The translations under genes were made by a program, and so were the position numbers. DNA of 64,000 nucleotides from the NCBI GenBank assembly GCA_964395715.1, contig CAYNAU010000006.1, forward strand, positions 62,001-126,000. The letters run 5' to 3'. Within the stretch, counting starts at the first letter, position 1. Every line of letters begins with the position of its first letter. The notes under the pieces are model-generated. The model had not been told where the DNA came from and did no database searches. It saw only the letters and a list, made by a program, of their open reading frames with translations. The stretch comes from Porticoccus sp964395715. Lineage in GTDB: Bacteria > Pseudomonadota > Gammaproteobacteria > Pseudomonadales > Porticoccaceae. This document shows, in pieces, positions 26,671-35,674 of this stretch.

Positions 26671-27384
26671 TTATGCCCCGACCGGCACAACGGGGCCGGT
26701 CACATCGGTGAGCTGACCACCGGTTAATGACAGCGTTCTGTCCATATGGCCAGCGACATCCGGATCATGGGTCACCACCACGAAGCTGATTCCCATGTCC
26801 CGATTGAGAGACAGAAGCAGCTGCAGAATGGTTTCCGCAGTCAGGGGGTCGAGGTTGCCCGTCGGTTCATCCATCAGCACACAGGCCGGATGTGTCACCA
26901 GCGCTCTCGCAATGGCCACGCGCTGGCGCTCACCCCCGGAGAGCTCTGAGGGTTTGTGCTGTAAACGGTGCTCAAGACCCACCTTCGCCAACACATCAGC
27001 TGCACGCTGCCGTGCTTCGGCAACAGGACGCTTACCGATCAATAACGGCATGGCCACATTTTCCAGAGCACTGAATTCGCCCAGCAAATGGTGAAACTGA
27101 TAGACAAAACCAAGGTGCCGGTTGCGCCAGCGGGCGCGCTCTGACTCGCCCATCACCGCCATATCTTTGTCCATCACCCAGACAGAACCGCCATCGGGGT
27201 CGTCCAGGCCTCCAAGCAGGTTCAGCAGCGTGGTCTTGCCTGAACCCGATGTGCCGATAATGGCCACACGCTCACCGCGACCAACTGTCAGCGACAGCTC
27301 ATTCAGCACATCTATCCTGGCCGAACCCTGGCTGTAATGGCGACTTAAGTCCTGACAAAGGAGAACCGGCTGATCAGTGGTCAT
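26671..27384 (-). CDS. lolD: Lipoprotein-releasing ABC ATPase LolD
   Basis: A 237-residue ABC ATPase powering lipoprotein release. Walker A is GTSGSGKT at residues 44-51, the signature LSGGERQRVAIARAL, Walker B CVLMDEPTGNLD, and the H-loop VVTHD. The LolD-type segment FVYQFHHLLGEFSALENVAMP is present. The ATG (MTTDQPVLL) overlaps the end of the upstream permease gene by 11 bases; a longer frame would give an atypical N-terminus. Confidence 0.96.
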   Translation of the reverse strand: MTTDQPVLLCQDLSRHYSQGSARIDVLNELSLTVGRGERVAIIGTSGSGKTTLLNLLGGLDDPDGGSVWVMDKDMAVMGESERARWRNRHLGFVYQFHHLLGEFSALENVAMPLLIGKRPVAEARQRAADVLAKVGLEHRLQHKPSELSGGERQRVAIARALVTHPACVLMDEPTGNLDPLTAETILQLLLSLNRDMGISFVVVTHDPDVAGHMDRTLSLTGGQLTDVTGPVVPVGA

Positions 27385-28618
27385 AACGCAGTGCCTCCGC
27401 CGGCAGGACCTGGCCCGCACGATAGGCCGGATAGAGTGTGGCCATCAGGCTTAATGAAATACCGAGTATGCTGATCGCCAGCACATCCTGCCACATCAGG
27501 CGTGAAGGCAATTCGCTGATAAAGTAAACGTCGGGATCAAACACCTGAAAGCCCAGATAGCGTTCAAGAAGGCTGACAATATCGGCAATACCCAAGGCTA
27601 GCAGACAACCACAGATCACTCCGGTGACAACGCCAAACAGGCCAACCGCCGTCCCTTGAATGCGGAAAATCCGCGAAATGGTTTTTCCTTCTGCACCCAG
27701 AGTACGCAATACGGCAATATCCCGCCGCTTATCCGCCACCATCAATGTCAGGCTGGCAACAATATTGAATGCCGCCACAGCAACAATCGCAGCCAGCAAC
27801 AAACCCACCACTTTTTTCTCCATTTCGATGGCCTGAAATAGGCTTCCCATCTCGCCCGTCCAGGTTTTCACTGACAGACCTTCACGGGACTGCGAGCGCA
27901 ACCTCTTGGCCACATCATCGACACGATAAGGATCATCGACCCGCAGTCGAACACCACTGACATTCCCGCTCATGCGATAGAGTTTCTGGGCGTCCTGATA
28001 GTGGATAAAGGCCATGCCACTATCTACCTGCGCACCCACCTGAAAAACACCCAGTACCATGAAGCGTTTATAACGAGGGAAAATACCCGCTGGGGTGACA
28101 TTCAGTTCCGGCAGCGAGAGCATGACATGATCACCGCGAATCACTCCCAGGTTTCTGGCCAACAAATTGCCCAGCACAATGCCATACTGGCCCGGTTGCA
28201 GCAGAGTGAAGTCGCCCACCAGCATATGATCGGCCACCGGACTGACTCCCAACTCAAGCATGGGATCAACACCGTGCAACAAGACCCCCTGGCTGCCGGT
28301 GTCAGAGGTTAACAGCCCGTAGCCTTCCACAAACGGTGCGAACGCTTCCACACCGGGGTCTTCCAGCGCCCAATCGCCGAGTGCTTGCCAGTCTGCTACA
28401 CCTATCTCGCCCACCAGCGCAGCGTGGGAAACCACACTGAGAATACGCTCCCGGATTTCGCGATCAAAACCGTTCATTACCGACAACACCAATATCAGAG
28501 CCATCACACCCAGCGCCATGGCAATAAAAGACAGCAGTGAAATAAAGGAAACAAATCCATTGCGCCTTTTGCTACGGATGTACCGCAGGCCAATGAACAG
28601 AGGGAGGTTGGCATTCAT
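27374..28618 (-). CDS. lolC: Lipoprotein-releasing ABC permease LolC (LolC/E family)
   Basis: A 414-residue permease, first gene of the lolCDE operon. The N-terminus (LPLFIGLRYIRSKRRNGFVSF) closely matches LolC proteins, followed by one helix, a large periplasmic domain and three C-terminal helices ending near ISILGISLSLMATLYPAYR. Two ATGs three codons apart are possible starts; neither has a strong ribosome site. Together with lolD and lolE it forms the complete inner-membrane lipoprotein release machine. Confidence 0.92.
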   Translation of the reverse strand: MNANLPLFIGLRYIRSKRRNGFVSFISLLSFIAMALGVMALILVLSVMNGFDREIRERILSVVSHAALVGEIGVADWQALGDWALEDPGVEAFAPFVEGYGLLTSDTGSQGVLLHGVDPMLELGVSPVADHMLVGDFTLLQPGQYGIVLGNLLARNLGVIRGDHVMLSLPELNVTPAGIFPRYKRFMVLGVFQVGAQVDSGMAFIHYQDAQKLYRMSGNVSGVRLRVDDPYRVDDVAKRLRSQSREGLSVKTWTGEMGSLFQAIEMEKKVVGLLLAAIVAVAAFNIVASLTLMVADKRRDIAVLRTLGAEGKTISRIFRIQGTAVGLFGVVTGVICGCLLALGIADIVSLLERYLGFQVFDPDVYFISELPSRLMWQDVLAISILGISLSLMATLYPAYRAGQVLPAEALRYDH

Positions 28619-28707
28619 GGCTGGCATTTAATCGGAATACATGGGGTCAGACAAGCTCCGATTTATGTGATTAACTGCCTGTTTTTTGATCCTTGGGGAT
28701 TTTGCGG

Positions 28708-28738
28708 TTGCACTTGGCACATTTCTGCTTACTATAAT
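28708..28738 (+). promoter_or_regulatory. Possible sigma-70 promoter of the small secreted protein gene
   Basis: TTGCAC and a perfect TATAAT are separated by 19 bases, ending about 60 bases before the start codon. The long spacer lowers confidence. Confidence 0.45.
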
Positions 28739-28800
28739 CACAGGTAACGCTGCAAAACTCGGACGCTGCCGGTGACGATTAGAACCAAGGAATTCATACT

Positions 28801-29094
28801 ATGAACAAGCTTTTGCTAGTGCCCCTTCTCGCTTTACTTTCACTGCCCCTGGCTGCAGAGCAGGTGGTAGTACCGGTTGGGCAACAGGCCGCAGAAAAAC
28901 AGGCGCTGGAGCGACCTCACCGCGGCATCAGCAAAGAACGCGTCAGGGAGCAATTTGGCGAACCGTTAAAAATGCAGAATGCCGTAGGCGAACCCCCGAT
29001 TTCCTCCTGGGAATACAGCGATTTTGTGGTGTATTTTGAACATGATCTGGTTTTACATTCAGTATTGAAGCGCAGCGAGGCTCCGACTGAATAA
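28801..29094 (+). CDS. Small secreted protein, BamE/SmpA-like fold possible
   Basis: A 97-residue protein with a clear signal peptide (MNKLLLVPLLALLSLPLAA, cleavage likely after AA-E). The mature part has the segment GISKERVREQFGEP, then PPISSWEYSDFVVYFEHDLVLHSVLKR. A short helix with V..FGEP followed by a strand pair resembles the BamE/SmpA two-layer fold, but it has no lipobox, so it is probably periplasmic. Proteins with this pattern are known to me only as conserved hypotheticals of gammaproteobacteria. It is a single gene with its own promoter and a shared bidirectional terminator. Confidence 0.7.
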   Translation: MNKLLLVPLLALLSLPLAAEQVVVPVGQQAAEKQALERPHRGISKERVREQFGEPLKMQNAVGEPPISSWEYSDFVVYFEHDLVLHSVLKRSEAPTE

Positions 29095-29118
29095 GCCTTT
29101 ACTTCTCCGTTACAATCT

Positions 29119-29149
29119 AAAAAGGCGCCTTTAACGGCGCCTTTTTATT
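29119..29149. terminator. Bidirectional terminator between convergent genes
   Basis: The hairpin AAAGGCGCC / GGCGCCTTT with a short loop is flanked by A-rich and T-rich tracts on both sides. It can end transcription of the small secreted protein gene (rightward) and of sthA (leftward). Confidence 0.85.
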
Positions 29150-29210
29150 TGTCTGTTTTATCTGACCGATTCAAACCAGATCTGCCCCCAAGCCATAGAC
29201 AACACATCGT

Positions 29211-30629
29211 CTAAACCACCAACTTGCGAGATTCCCTGCACAGGCGGTTGATGCCATTGATGGCAGCGATTCTGTACGCCTCAGCCATGGTCGGATAGTT
29301 AAAGGTGGTGCGAATAAAATATTCGATGGTATTGGCCTTGCCCTCCTGGTTCATAATGGCCTGGCCAATGTGAACAATCTCCGCGGCCTCAGCACCGAAA
29401 CAGTGGACACCCAAAATCTCCAGAGTTTCCTGATGGAAGAGGACTTTTAATACACCGACCTCTTCGCCGGAAATATGTGCCCGGGCAATGTTCTTGAAAT
29501 ATGCCCGGCCGATTTCGTAGGGGATTTGCTGCTCAGTGAGTTCAGCCTCTGTTTTGCCCACGTAGCTGATCTCGGGAATCGTATAAATACCGGTGGCCAC
29601 GTCCTCCACATGGTACTCACGGGCCGCACCGCACATATGGGCCGCCGCAAAACGACCCTGATCATAGGCCGCACCGGCCAGAGCGGGCCAACCCACCACA
29701 TCACCAGCAGCATAGATATGCGACACGCTGGTCTGGTAATGTTCGTTAACTTCCAGCTGACCGCGACTATCTGATTCCAGCCCGATCGCTTCGAGCCCCA
29801 TTCCCTGAGTATTACCTGAGCGGCCATTGCTCCAGAGTAGCGCTTCGGCGTGAATACGCTTGCCAGACTTGAGCTCCATAGTCACACCGTTATTACGGGT
29901 TTCTATCTTCGCGTATTCCTCATTGTTCCTGACATTCACATTAAGATCCCGGAGGTGATAACTCAGGGCATCGGAAATTTCCCCATCAAGGAACGACAGC
30001 AACCCCGCGCGGGTATTTACCAGTTCTACCCGGGTTTCCAAGCCTGCAAAAATGGAGGCGTATTCACAGCCAATAACACCTGCTCCATAAATGATAATGT
30101 TTCGAGGAGTGCGGTTGAGTTTAAGGATCGAATCACTGTCAAAAATACAAGGGTGGCTAAAGTCCACATCTTCCGGATGATAGGGGCTTGAGCCAGTGGC
30201 AATCAAAAAGAAGCGGCCCTTGATGCTTTCGTTGGTATGGTCAGCTTTTTTGATAGAGATTTCATGGGTGTCGGTAAAGGTTGCTCGGCCCACATGCAGA
30301 CGAATTCGATTGCGTGAGTATTCCCGGGTACGGCCATCCACTTGCTTGCGAATCACTTCATCGGCCGCCTGCATCAGCTCGGGGAAGGAGAACCAGCGCG
30401 GTTCGCCAACGGCACGAAACATGGGCATGGTATTGAACTGCACCATGCGGCGCACCGAGTGACGCAGGGCCTTGGAAGGAATAGTGCCAAGATGGGTACA
30501 ATTGCCACCCACCTGCATACGCTCGTCAACAACTGCCACGGACCAACCTTGTTTTACAGCTGACATAGCGGCGCCCTCACCTGCCGGGCCACTGCCTATG
30601 ATCACAAGGTCATACTGAAAATCCGCCAT
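29211..30629 (-). CDS. sthA: Soluble pyridine nucleotide transhydrogenase SthA
   Basis: A 472-residue FAD-dependent soluble transhydrogenase that transfers electrons between NADPH and NAD+, balancing cofactor pools. The FAD motif is VIIGSGPAGEGAA, the flavin-region motif is GGNCTHLGTIPSK, the second nucleotide-binding motif is GAGVIGCEYASIFA, and the C-terminal dimer interface is present. The family differs from lipoamide dehydrogenases in lacking the second redox cysteine (Thr in CTHLGT), as seen here. Single gene, convergent with the small secreted protein gene. Confidence 0.96.
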   Translation of the reverse strand: MADFQYDLVIIGSGPAGEGAAMSAVKQGWSVAVVDERMQVGGNCTHLGTIPSKALRHSVRRMVQFNTMPMFRAVGEPRWFSFPELMQAADEVIRKQVDGRTREYSRNRIRLHVGRATFTDTHEISIKKADHTNESIKGRFFLIATGSSPYHPEDVDFSHPCIFDSDSILKLNRTPRNIIIYGAGVIGCEYASIFAGLETRVELVNTRAGLLSFLDGEISDALSYHLRDLNVNVRNNEEYAKIETRNNGVTMELKSGKRIHAEALLWSNGRSGNTQGMGLEAIGLESDSRGQLEVNEHYQTSVSHIYAAGDVVGWPALAGAAYDQGRFAAAHMCGAAREYHVEDVATGIYTIPEISYVGKTEAELTEQQIPYEIGRAYFKNIARAHISGEEVGVLKVLFHQETLEILGVHCFGAEAAEIVHIGQAIMNQEGKANTIEYFIRTTFNYPTMAEAYRIAAINGINRLCRESRKLVV

Positions 30630-30717
30630 TTATCCTACCCCACTCATACATCCACGGCATCCCTGGTAATCAACAATGTCGTGTCATTCGATATTCGCTT
30701 GACCCAGTTTGGTCAGA

Positions 30718-32595
30718 TCAATACTTGGATGCGACGTCCGCCTGTTCCAGCAGTATCCGCTCATACGCTTGATAGTCGCGACTGGCATTAGTCAGGGCAA
30801 CAGTAGCTGTCAGCAATTTCTGCTGTTCGCTGCTCAACTGTGAAAAATCACCTTCCTGCACTTTAACCAGAGAGACCAGAACGTAGTCGCCATTGCTCAG
30901 AACCAGATTGTCAATCACAGGTTTGCTGCCGGGCTCTGACATGTCGAATACACGGTCACGTATTTGACTGACCTGGTTGCCGGAAAAACGCTTGGTGTCT
31001 AGGCTCACCTGCCACTCCAGCTCTTCCTGCTTGGCAATATCTTCAATAGTTTCACCAGACCTGGCGCGCTCAGCCAGAGCCTCTCCACGCTGCTGCAGTT
31101 CACGACTGGCATATTGTGCCTTGAGCATGGCTTCAATCTGATCGTGAACATCTGTCAGCGGCTGGAGTGTCTCGGGAATCCGTTCTTTCAGTTTCAGCAC
31201 CAGCACGTGGTCATCGGCCAGTTCCAATACCTCACTGGCCAACCCCTGATCCAGAACAGATTGACTGAAGGCCGCTTGAACAACAAGCGGGTTTGACGAA
31301 ATACCTGTGCCCTCTCTACGACCAAAAGGCTCTGAAACCTTCAACGGCACACCCAGACGATTAGCCACAGACTCCAGTGAATCAGCGTTGTAGGCAAGGT
31401 CCTTCAGCTCCTCGATACGCACCGGGAGCAACTCCATGGCGAGTTGATGCAACAATTCCTGACGGACACTGGGTTCCAGCTCTTCCCGAGCGGGAACATC
31501 TGCAGACTTTTCATCCAGCAATTTGATGAGATGCACACCGAGATCACTTTCCACCATGCCGGACACCTCGCCAACGGCAAGTTGATCCAGTGTTGCACCC
31601 AGTGGTTCCGGAAGATCGCCCACCTGGACGTACCCAAGATCACCGCCCTGTTCTGCCGTGCCGTAATCTTCTGAATATTCTCTGGCCAGATCGGCAAACG
31701 ATTCACCGGCTTCAAGCTTCTTCTGAATCTCCGCCAGTGTTTCCAAATGGCTATCGTCGCCCTGAACTTCCAGCAGAATTTGCGCCACATGCCGAGAGCG
31801 CCTGGAGGATGCCGCAGCAATTCTCGCGTCAACCACTTCATCCACCATGCTTTGCTCCAGATCTACTTCTTCCGTGAAGTTGGCCGGCATCAATTCGACG
31901 TACTCAACCACCAGTTTTTCTTCTGATCGGAACTCTTCCTGGTTGCTGTTGTAATAGGACTCGATATCAGCTTCCGCCACCTCTATGCTTTCCAGCAGAG
32001 GTTCGCGGGGTATGGTCAGATAATAATAATCTCTCGTCTGCTCGGTAATACCTGCCAGCAGCGTGCTTTCCTGCAAGGTAGAGAATCCTGTCGCAGCAAC
32101 ACCCTGCATAAACTGATTGGTCACCATGTCGGTGGTCAGCAACTTGTTATAGGAAGTGGGCGAATAACCCATCTGCCTCAACACAAACTCATAACGCTCG
32201 GTATCAAACTTGCCATCGGTCTGAAAATCCGGCACCTCCAGCAAAATCCGATACAGCGTCTTTTTATCCACACCCATGCCCTGATCCACGGCGGCCTGCT
32301 CCACAACTTTCTGGCGAATAAGTTGCTGCATCACCGGCGCTCTCAGCTGATCTTCATCCACCAGGGTGGGATCAATATTCTCGTAGCGGTTAAGAATCTG
32401 CTGTTTTTGCAAAACCACCGCCTGTTGCAGGCGCAGTTCGGTAATGGTTTCACCATTAACATTAGCGGCTTCTTCCACGGCACTGCCACTCATAAAGAGG
32501 GCATCGACACCGAATAGAGCGAAGGGAACAATAATGATCGCGATCAAAATCCCCTTGGTTGCACCATGCAGGTTATCTCGAAAATTCTGAAGCAT
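30718..32595 (-). CDS. ppiD: Periplasmic folding chaperone PpiD
   Basis: A 625-residue SurA/PpiD-type chaperone anchored in the inner membrane. The N-terminus MLQNFRDNLHG precedes one membrane helix (ILIAIIIVPFALFGVDALF), then a SurA-like N-terminal chaperone region, one parvulin domain in the middle (from SRHVAQILLEV to GVHLIKLLDE) and a helical C-terminal part. It helps fold exported proteins near the Sec translocon. It lies downstream of hupB and a terminator, in the order lon-hupB-ppiD found in Pseudomonas and E. coli. Confidence 0.93.
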   Translation of the reverse strand: MLQNFRDNLHGATKGILIAIIIVPFALFGVDALFMSGSAVEEAANVNGETITELRLQQAVVLQKQQILNRYENIDPTLVDEDQLRAPVMQQLIRQKVVEQAAVDQGMGVDKKTLYRILLEVPDFQTDGKFDTERYEFVLRQMGYSPTSYNKLLTTDMVTNQFMQGVAATGFSTLQESTLLAGITEQTRDYYYLTIPREPLLESIEVAEADIESYYNSNQEEFRSEEKLVVEYVELMPANFTEEVDLEQSMVDEVVDARIAAASSRRSRHVAQILLEVQGDDSHLETLAEIQKKLEAGESFADLAREYSEDYGTAEQGGDLGYVQVGDLPEPLGATLDQLAVGEVSGMVESDLGVHLIKLLDEKSADVPAREELEPSVRQELLHQLAMELLPVRIEELKDLAYNADSLESVANRLGVPLKVSEPFGRREGTGISSNPLVVQAAFSQSVLDQGLASEVLELADDHVLVLKLKERIPETLQPLTDVHDQIEAMLKAQYASRELQQRGEALAERARSGETIEDIAKQEELEWQVSLDTKRFSGNQVSQIRDRVFDMSEPGSKPVIDNLVLSNGDYVLVSLVKVQEGDFSQLSSEQQKLLTATVALTNASRDYQAYERILLEQADVASKY

Positions 32596-32639
32596 AGAGA
32601 TCTCTTGGGCTCAGGAAAAAAACATACTCGTTATTCTAT

Positions 32640-32671
32640 AAAAAAAGGCGCATCGCCGATGCGCCTTTTCA
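32640..32671 (-). terminator. Terminator of hupB
   Basis: The hairpin AAGGCGCATC / GATGCGCCTT, followed on the minus strand by a run of Ts, lies 30-60 bases beyond the hupB stop codon. It separates hupB from ppiD. Confidence 0.85.
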
Positions 32672-32698
32672 TAGTAAAAATCCAACTATGACACTGTT

Positions 32699-32974
32699 TT
32701 ATTTGTTAACAGCGTCCTTCAATGCTTTACCTGCTTTGAAGCTAGGGACACTGGCAGCGGCAATTTTGATTTCAGCACCAGTCTGCGGGTTACGGCCAGT
32801 ACGTGCGGCACGTTGTTTTACAGAGAAAGTTCCAAAGCCAACTAGAGATACCGCATCGCCTTTCTTGAGGGCGCTGGTAACAGCATCGATGGCAGCATCA
32901 AGAGCGCGACCGGCAGAAGCTTTAGACAGATCGGCTGAATCAGCAATTGCATCAACGAGTTCAGATTTATTCAC
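32699..32974 (-). CDS. hupB: DNA-binding protein HU-beta
   Basis: A 91-residue HU protein, a nucleoid-associated DNA bender that works as a dimer. MNKSELVDAIADSADLSKA and the flap GRNPQTGAEIKIAAA are typical of HU. It follows lon on the same strand with a 131-base spacer that probably contains its own promoter, and ends at a strong terminator. Composition is normal. Confidence 0.97.
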   Translation of the reverse strand: MNKSELVDAIADSADLSKASAGRALDAAIDAVTSALKKGDAVSLVGFGTFSVKQRAARTGRNPQTGAEIKIAAASVPSFKAGKALKDAVNK

Positions 32975-33105
32975 AATAATCCCCTTGTTATGGTTGATTA
33001 AGACTGTTCACCTGCAACACACACAACTCAACGGCTTACTGCAGGCTGTGGCATAGAAGACGACTGCAACGTTATACCAATGAGCCCCCTCGGCGGTCAA
33101 GCGCT

Positions 33106-35517
33106 TTAGTGAGTATTTATGCGGCTTACAGCCTCATTTGTCGATTTTTTGTCATCACTGTCGACTCTCTCAAATTCCTCATCGGACAGCGGTTCCGGTT
33201 TACCTGTGAGCGCGATATCCAAAACTTCATCGATCCACTGCACCGGACGAATATCAAGGTCAGCTTTAATATGTTCGGGTATCTCTTTGAGGTCCCTCTC
33301 ATTTTCCTGTGGAATCACTACGGTGCGAATCCCACCCCGATGTGCCGCCAACAGTTTTTCCTTGAGGCCACCAATTCTCAGAACTTGACCTCTGAGTGTG
33401 ATTTCACCTGTCATGGCCACATCGGCTTTCACCGGGATTCCGGTGAGTACGGAAACAAAGGCTGTGCACATGCCAATACCGGCGCTGGGGCCATCTTTGG
33501 GCGTAGCGCCCTCGGGTACGTGAACGTGCAGGTCCACTTTCTGGTAGAAGTCGCGTCGAATACCCAGCAACTTGGCCCTGCTTCTTACAACGGTGAGCGC
33601 CGCCTGGATTGATTCCTGCATGACATCACCCAGGGAGCCGGTTTTCACCACTTGACCTTTGCCCGGTACCGCAGAGGATTCGATGGTCAGTAACTCCCCG
33701 CCCACAGACGTCCACGCCAAGCCTGTGACCTGACCAATCTGGCTTTCTGCCTCTGCGCGACCATAGTCGTACTTATAGACGCCCAGCAGATCTTCGAGGC
33801 GCTCACTGGTTATCAGTTGATGGCCTTCGCAGTCCTTGCGCACATAGAGAGTGACGATTTTCCGGCAGATTTTAGCAAGCTCGCGCTCCAGACCGCGCAC
33901 GCCGGCTTCCCGGGTGTAGTAGCGAATCACATCACGCACTGCAGATTCTTCTATATCCAGTTCGGTGTCTTTGAGGCCGTTGGCCTTGCGCTGCTTGGGC
34001 AGTAGGTACTTCTGGGCAATATTGACCTTTTCATCCTCGGTATAGCCGGGGATGCGAATCACTTCCAGTCGATCCATCAAGGGACCGGGGATATTCATAG
34101 AGTTAGCGGTACAAATAAACATCACCTCAGAGAGGTCGTAGTCCACTTCCAGGTAGTGGTCATTGAAGCTGTTATTCTGTTCGGGATCCAATACTTCCAG
34201 CATGGCCGAGGCCGGATCACCCCGGTGATCCATGCCCATTTTGTCAATTTCATCCAGCAAGAACAGCGGGTTTTTGACCCCCACCTTGGACAGCTTCTGA
34301 ATCAGTTTTCCCGGCAGGGAACCTATGTAGGTGCGGCGGTGACCACGAATTTCCGCCTCATCGCGAACACCTCCGAGGGACATGCGTACATATTTTCTGC
34401 CGGTGGCCTTGGCGATGGACTCACCCAGTGAGGTCTTGCCCACACCAGGGGGGCCCACCAGACACAACACCGGTCCTTTCAGCTTTTTCACCCGTTGCTG
34501 CACGGCCAGGAATTCAAGAATCCGCTCTTTGACTTCCTCGAGGCCATAGTGATCTTCGTTAAGAATTTTTTCAGCCCGGCGCAAATCGTGACGCACCTTG
34601 GAACGTTTTTTCCAAGGCACACTGACCATCCAATCGATGTAACCGCGCAGCACTGAAGCTTCCGCCGACATCGGCGACATCATCTTCAGTTTGTTCAGTT
34701 CAGATTTAGCCTTGTCAAACGCGAATTTTGGCATGCCGGCTTCATTGATTTTGGTTTCCAGCTGCTCGATATCGTTGCCGCCTTCTTCAACCTCTCCAAG
34801 CTCTTTCTGAATCGCCTTCATCTGCTCGTTGAGGTAGTACTCCTTCTGGCTTTTCTCCATCTGTTTTTTTACACGGCCGCGAATGCGCTGCTCAACCTCA
34901 AACAGCTCAATCTCAGACTCCATCAGCGCCAGCAGACTTTCCAGGCGTTCATTGACTGTTGCCGTTTCCAGAATCTGCTGTTTCTGCTCGACGCTCAGTG
35001 TCATATGTGTGGCCAGTGTATCGGCCAGACGGCTGGGATCATCAATCCCGGCAACTGTGCTGACTACCTCGGAGGGAATTTTTTTGCTCAGGTTTACATA
35101 CTGTTCAAACTGGGTAAGCGCCGAGCGCATCAGCGCACCGGTTTCCTCACTGGAAAGGTCTTCTTCCTGCATCGGCACATAGGTGCAGACAAAATAACCG
35201 GGAGACTCGTCAATGGTTTCGATTTTTACACGCTCAGAACCCTCAACCAGCACTTTGACCGTGCCGTCGGGCAACTTGAGCATTTGCAGCACGGACGACA
35301 ACGTACCGACCCGATACAGATCCTCAGAGGTCGGATCATCCACAGCCGCTGACTTTTGTGCGATCAGCAGAATTTGCTTGTCGTTGGCCATGGCTTCTTC
35401 CAAAGCCAGAATCGACTTTTCCCGGCCCACAAAGAGGGGAATTACCATGTGTGGATAAACCACCACATCGCGCAGCGGCAACATGGTCAATTCATTGTGC
35501 ACCGTATCCTGTCCCAT
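33106..35517 (-). CDS. lon: ATP-dependent protease Lon
   Basis: An 803-residue cytosolic AAA+ serine protease that degrades misfolded and regulatory proteins. The N-terminal substrate domain (LPLRDVVVYPHMVIPLFVGR) is followed by Walker A GPPGVGKTSLG and Walker B LFLLDEIDKM. The C-terminal protease domain has the Ser of PKDGPSAGIGM and the Lys of GGLKEKLLAAHRG, which form the dyad. The ATG giving MGQDTVHNEL has a GAGG ribosome site; a GTG two codons upstream is less likely. No terminator is obvious between it and hupB, but a gap of 157 bases separates it from clpX. Confidence 0.97.
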   Translation of the reverse strand: MGQDTVHNELTMLPLRDVVVYPHMVIPLFVGREKSILALEEAMANDKQILLIAQKSAAVDDPTSEDLYRVGTLSSVLQMLKLPDGTVKVLVEGSERVKIETIDESPGYFVCTYVPMQEEDLSSEETGALMRSALTQFEQYVNLSKKIPSEVVSTVAGIDDPSRLADTLATHMTLSVEQKQQILETATVNERLESLLALMESEIELFEVEQRIRGRVKKQMEKSQKEYYLNEQMKAIQKELGEVEEGGNDIEQLETKINEAGMPKFAFDKAKSELNKLKMMSPMSAEASVLRGYIDWMVSVPWKKRSKVRHDLRRAEKILNEDHYGLEEVKERILEFLAVQQRVKKLKGPVLCLVGPPGVGKTSLGESIAKATGRKYVRMSLGGVRDEAEIRGHRRTYIGSLPGKLIQKLSKVGVKNPLFLLDEIDKMGMDHRGDPASAMLEVLDPEQNNSFNDHYLEVDYDLSEVMFICTANSMNIPGPLMDRLEVIRIPGYTEDEKVNIAQKYLLPKQRKANGLKDTELDIEESAVRDVIRYYTREAGVRGLERELAKICRKIVTLYVRKDCEGHQLITSERLEDLLGVYKYDYGRAEAESQIGQVTGLAWTSVGGELLTIESSAVPGKGQVVKTGSLGDVMQESIQAALTVVRSRAKLLGIRRDFYQKVDLHVHVPEGATPKDGPSAGIGMCTAFVSVLTGIPVKADVAMTGEITLRGQVLRIGGLKEKLLAAHRGGIRTVVIPQENERDLKEIPEHIKADLDIRPVQWIDEVLDIALTGKPEPLSDEEFERVDSDDKKSTNEAVSRINTH

Positions 35518-35623
35518 TCTCACTACCTCATTCTTGAGAATTACAATTTTTATAGCTTACCGCAAATATGGGGATTCACCGGATAAAAACAAGTAAAAGT
35601 TGGAGGATAATTTCAAGAACAAT

Positions 35624-35653
35624 GAAAAAGGGCCCCAAAAAAGGAGCCCTTTA
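35624..35653 (-). terminator. Terminator of clpX
   Basis: A hairpin of AAAGGGC(C/T)CC type with an A-rich loop, followed on the minus strand by TTTTTC, lies about 25 bases beyond the clpX stop codon. It separates clpPX from lon. Confidence 0.75.
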
Positions 35654-35674
35654 GATAATACAGATCAACCGTAA

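Noticed and set aside
29211..30629. Loss of the second redox cysteine in SthA as a possible defect
   Set aside because: Soluble transhydrogenases normally lack it, so this is a family feature.
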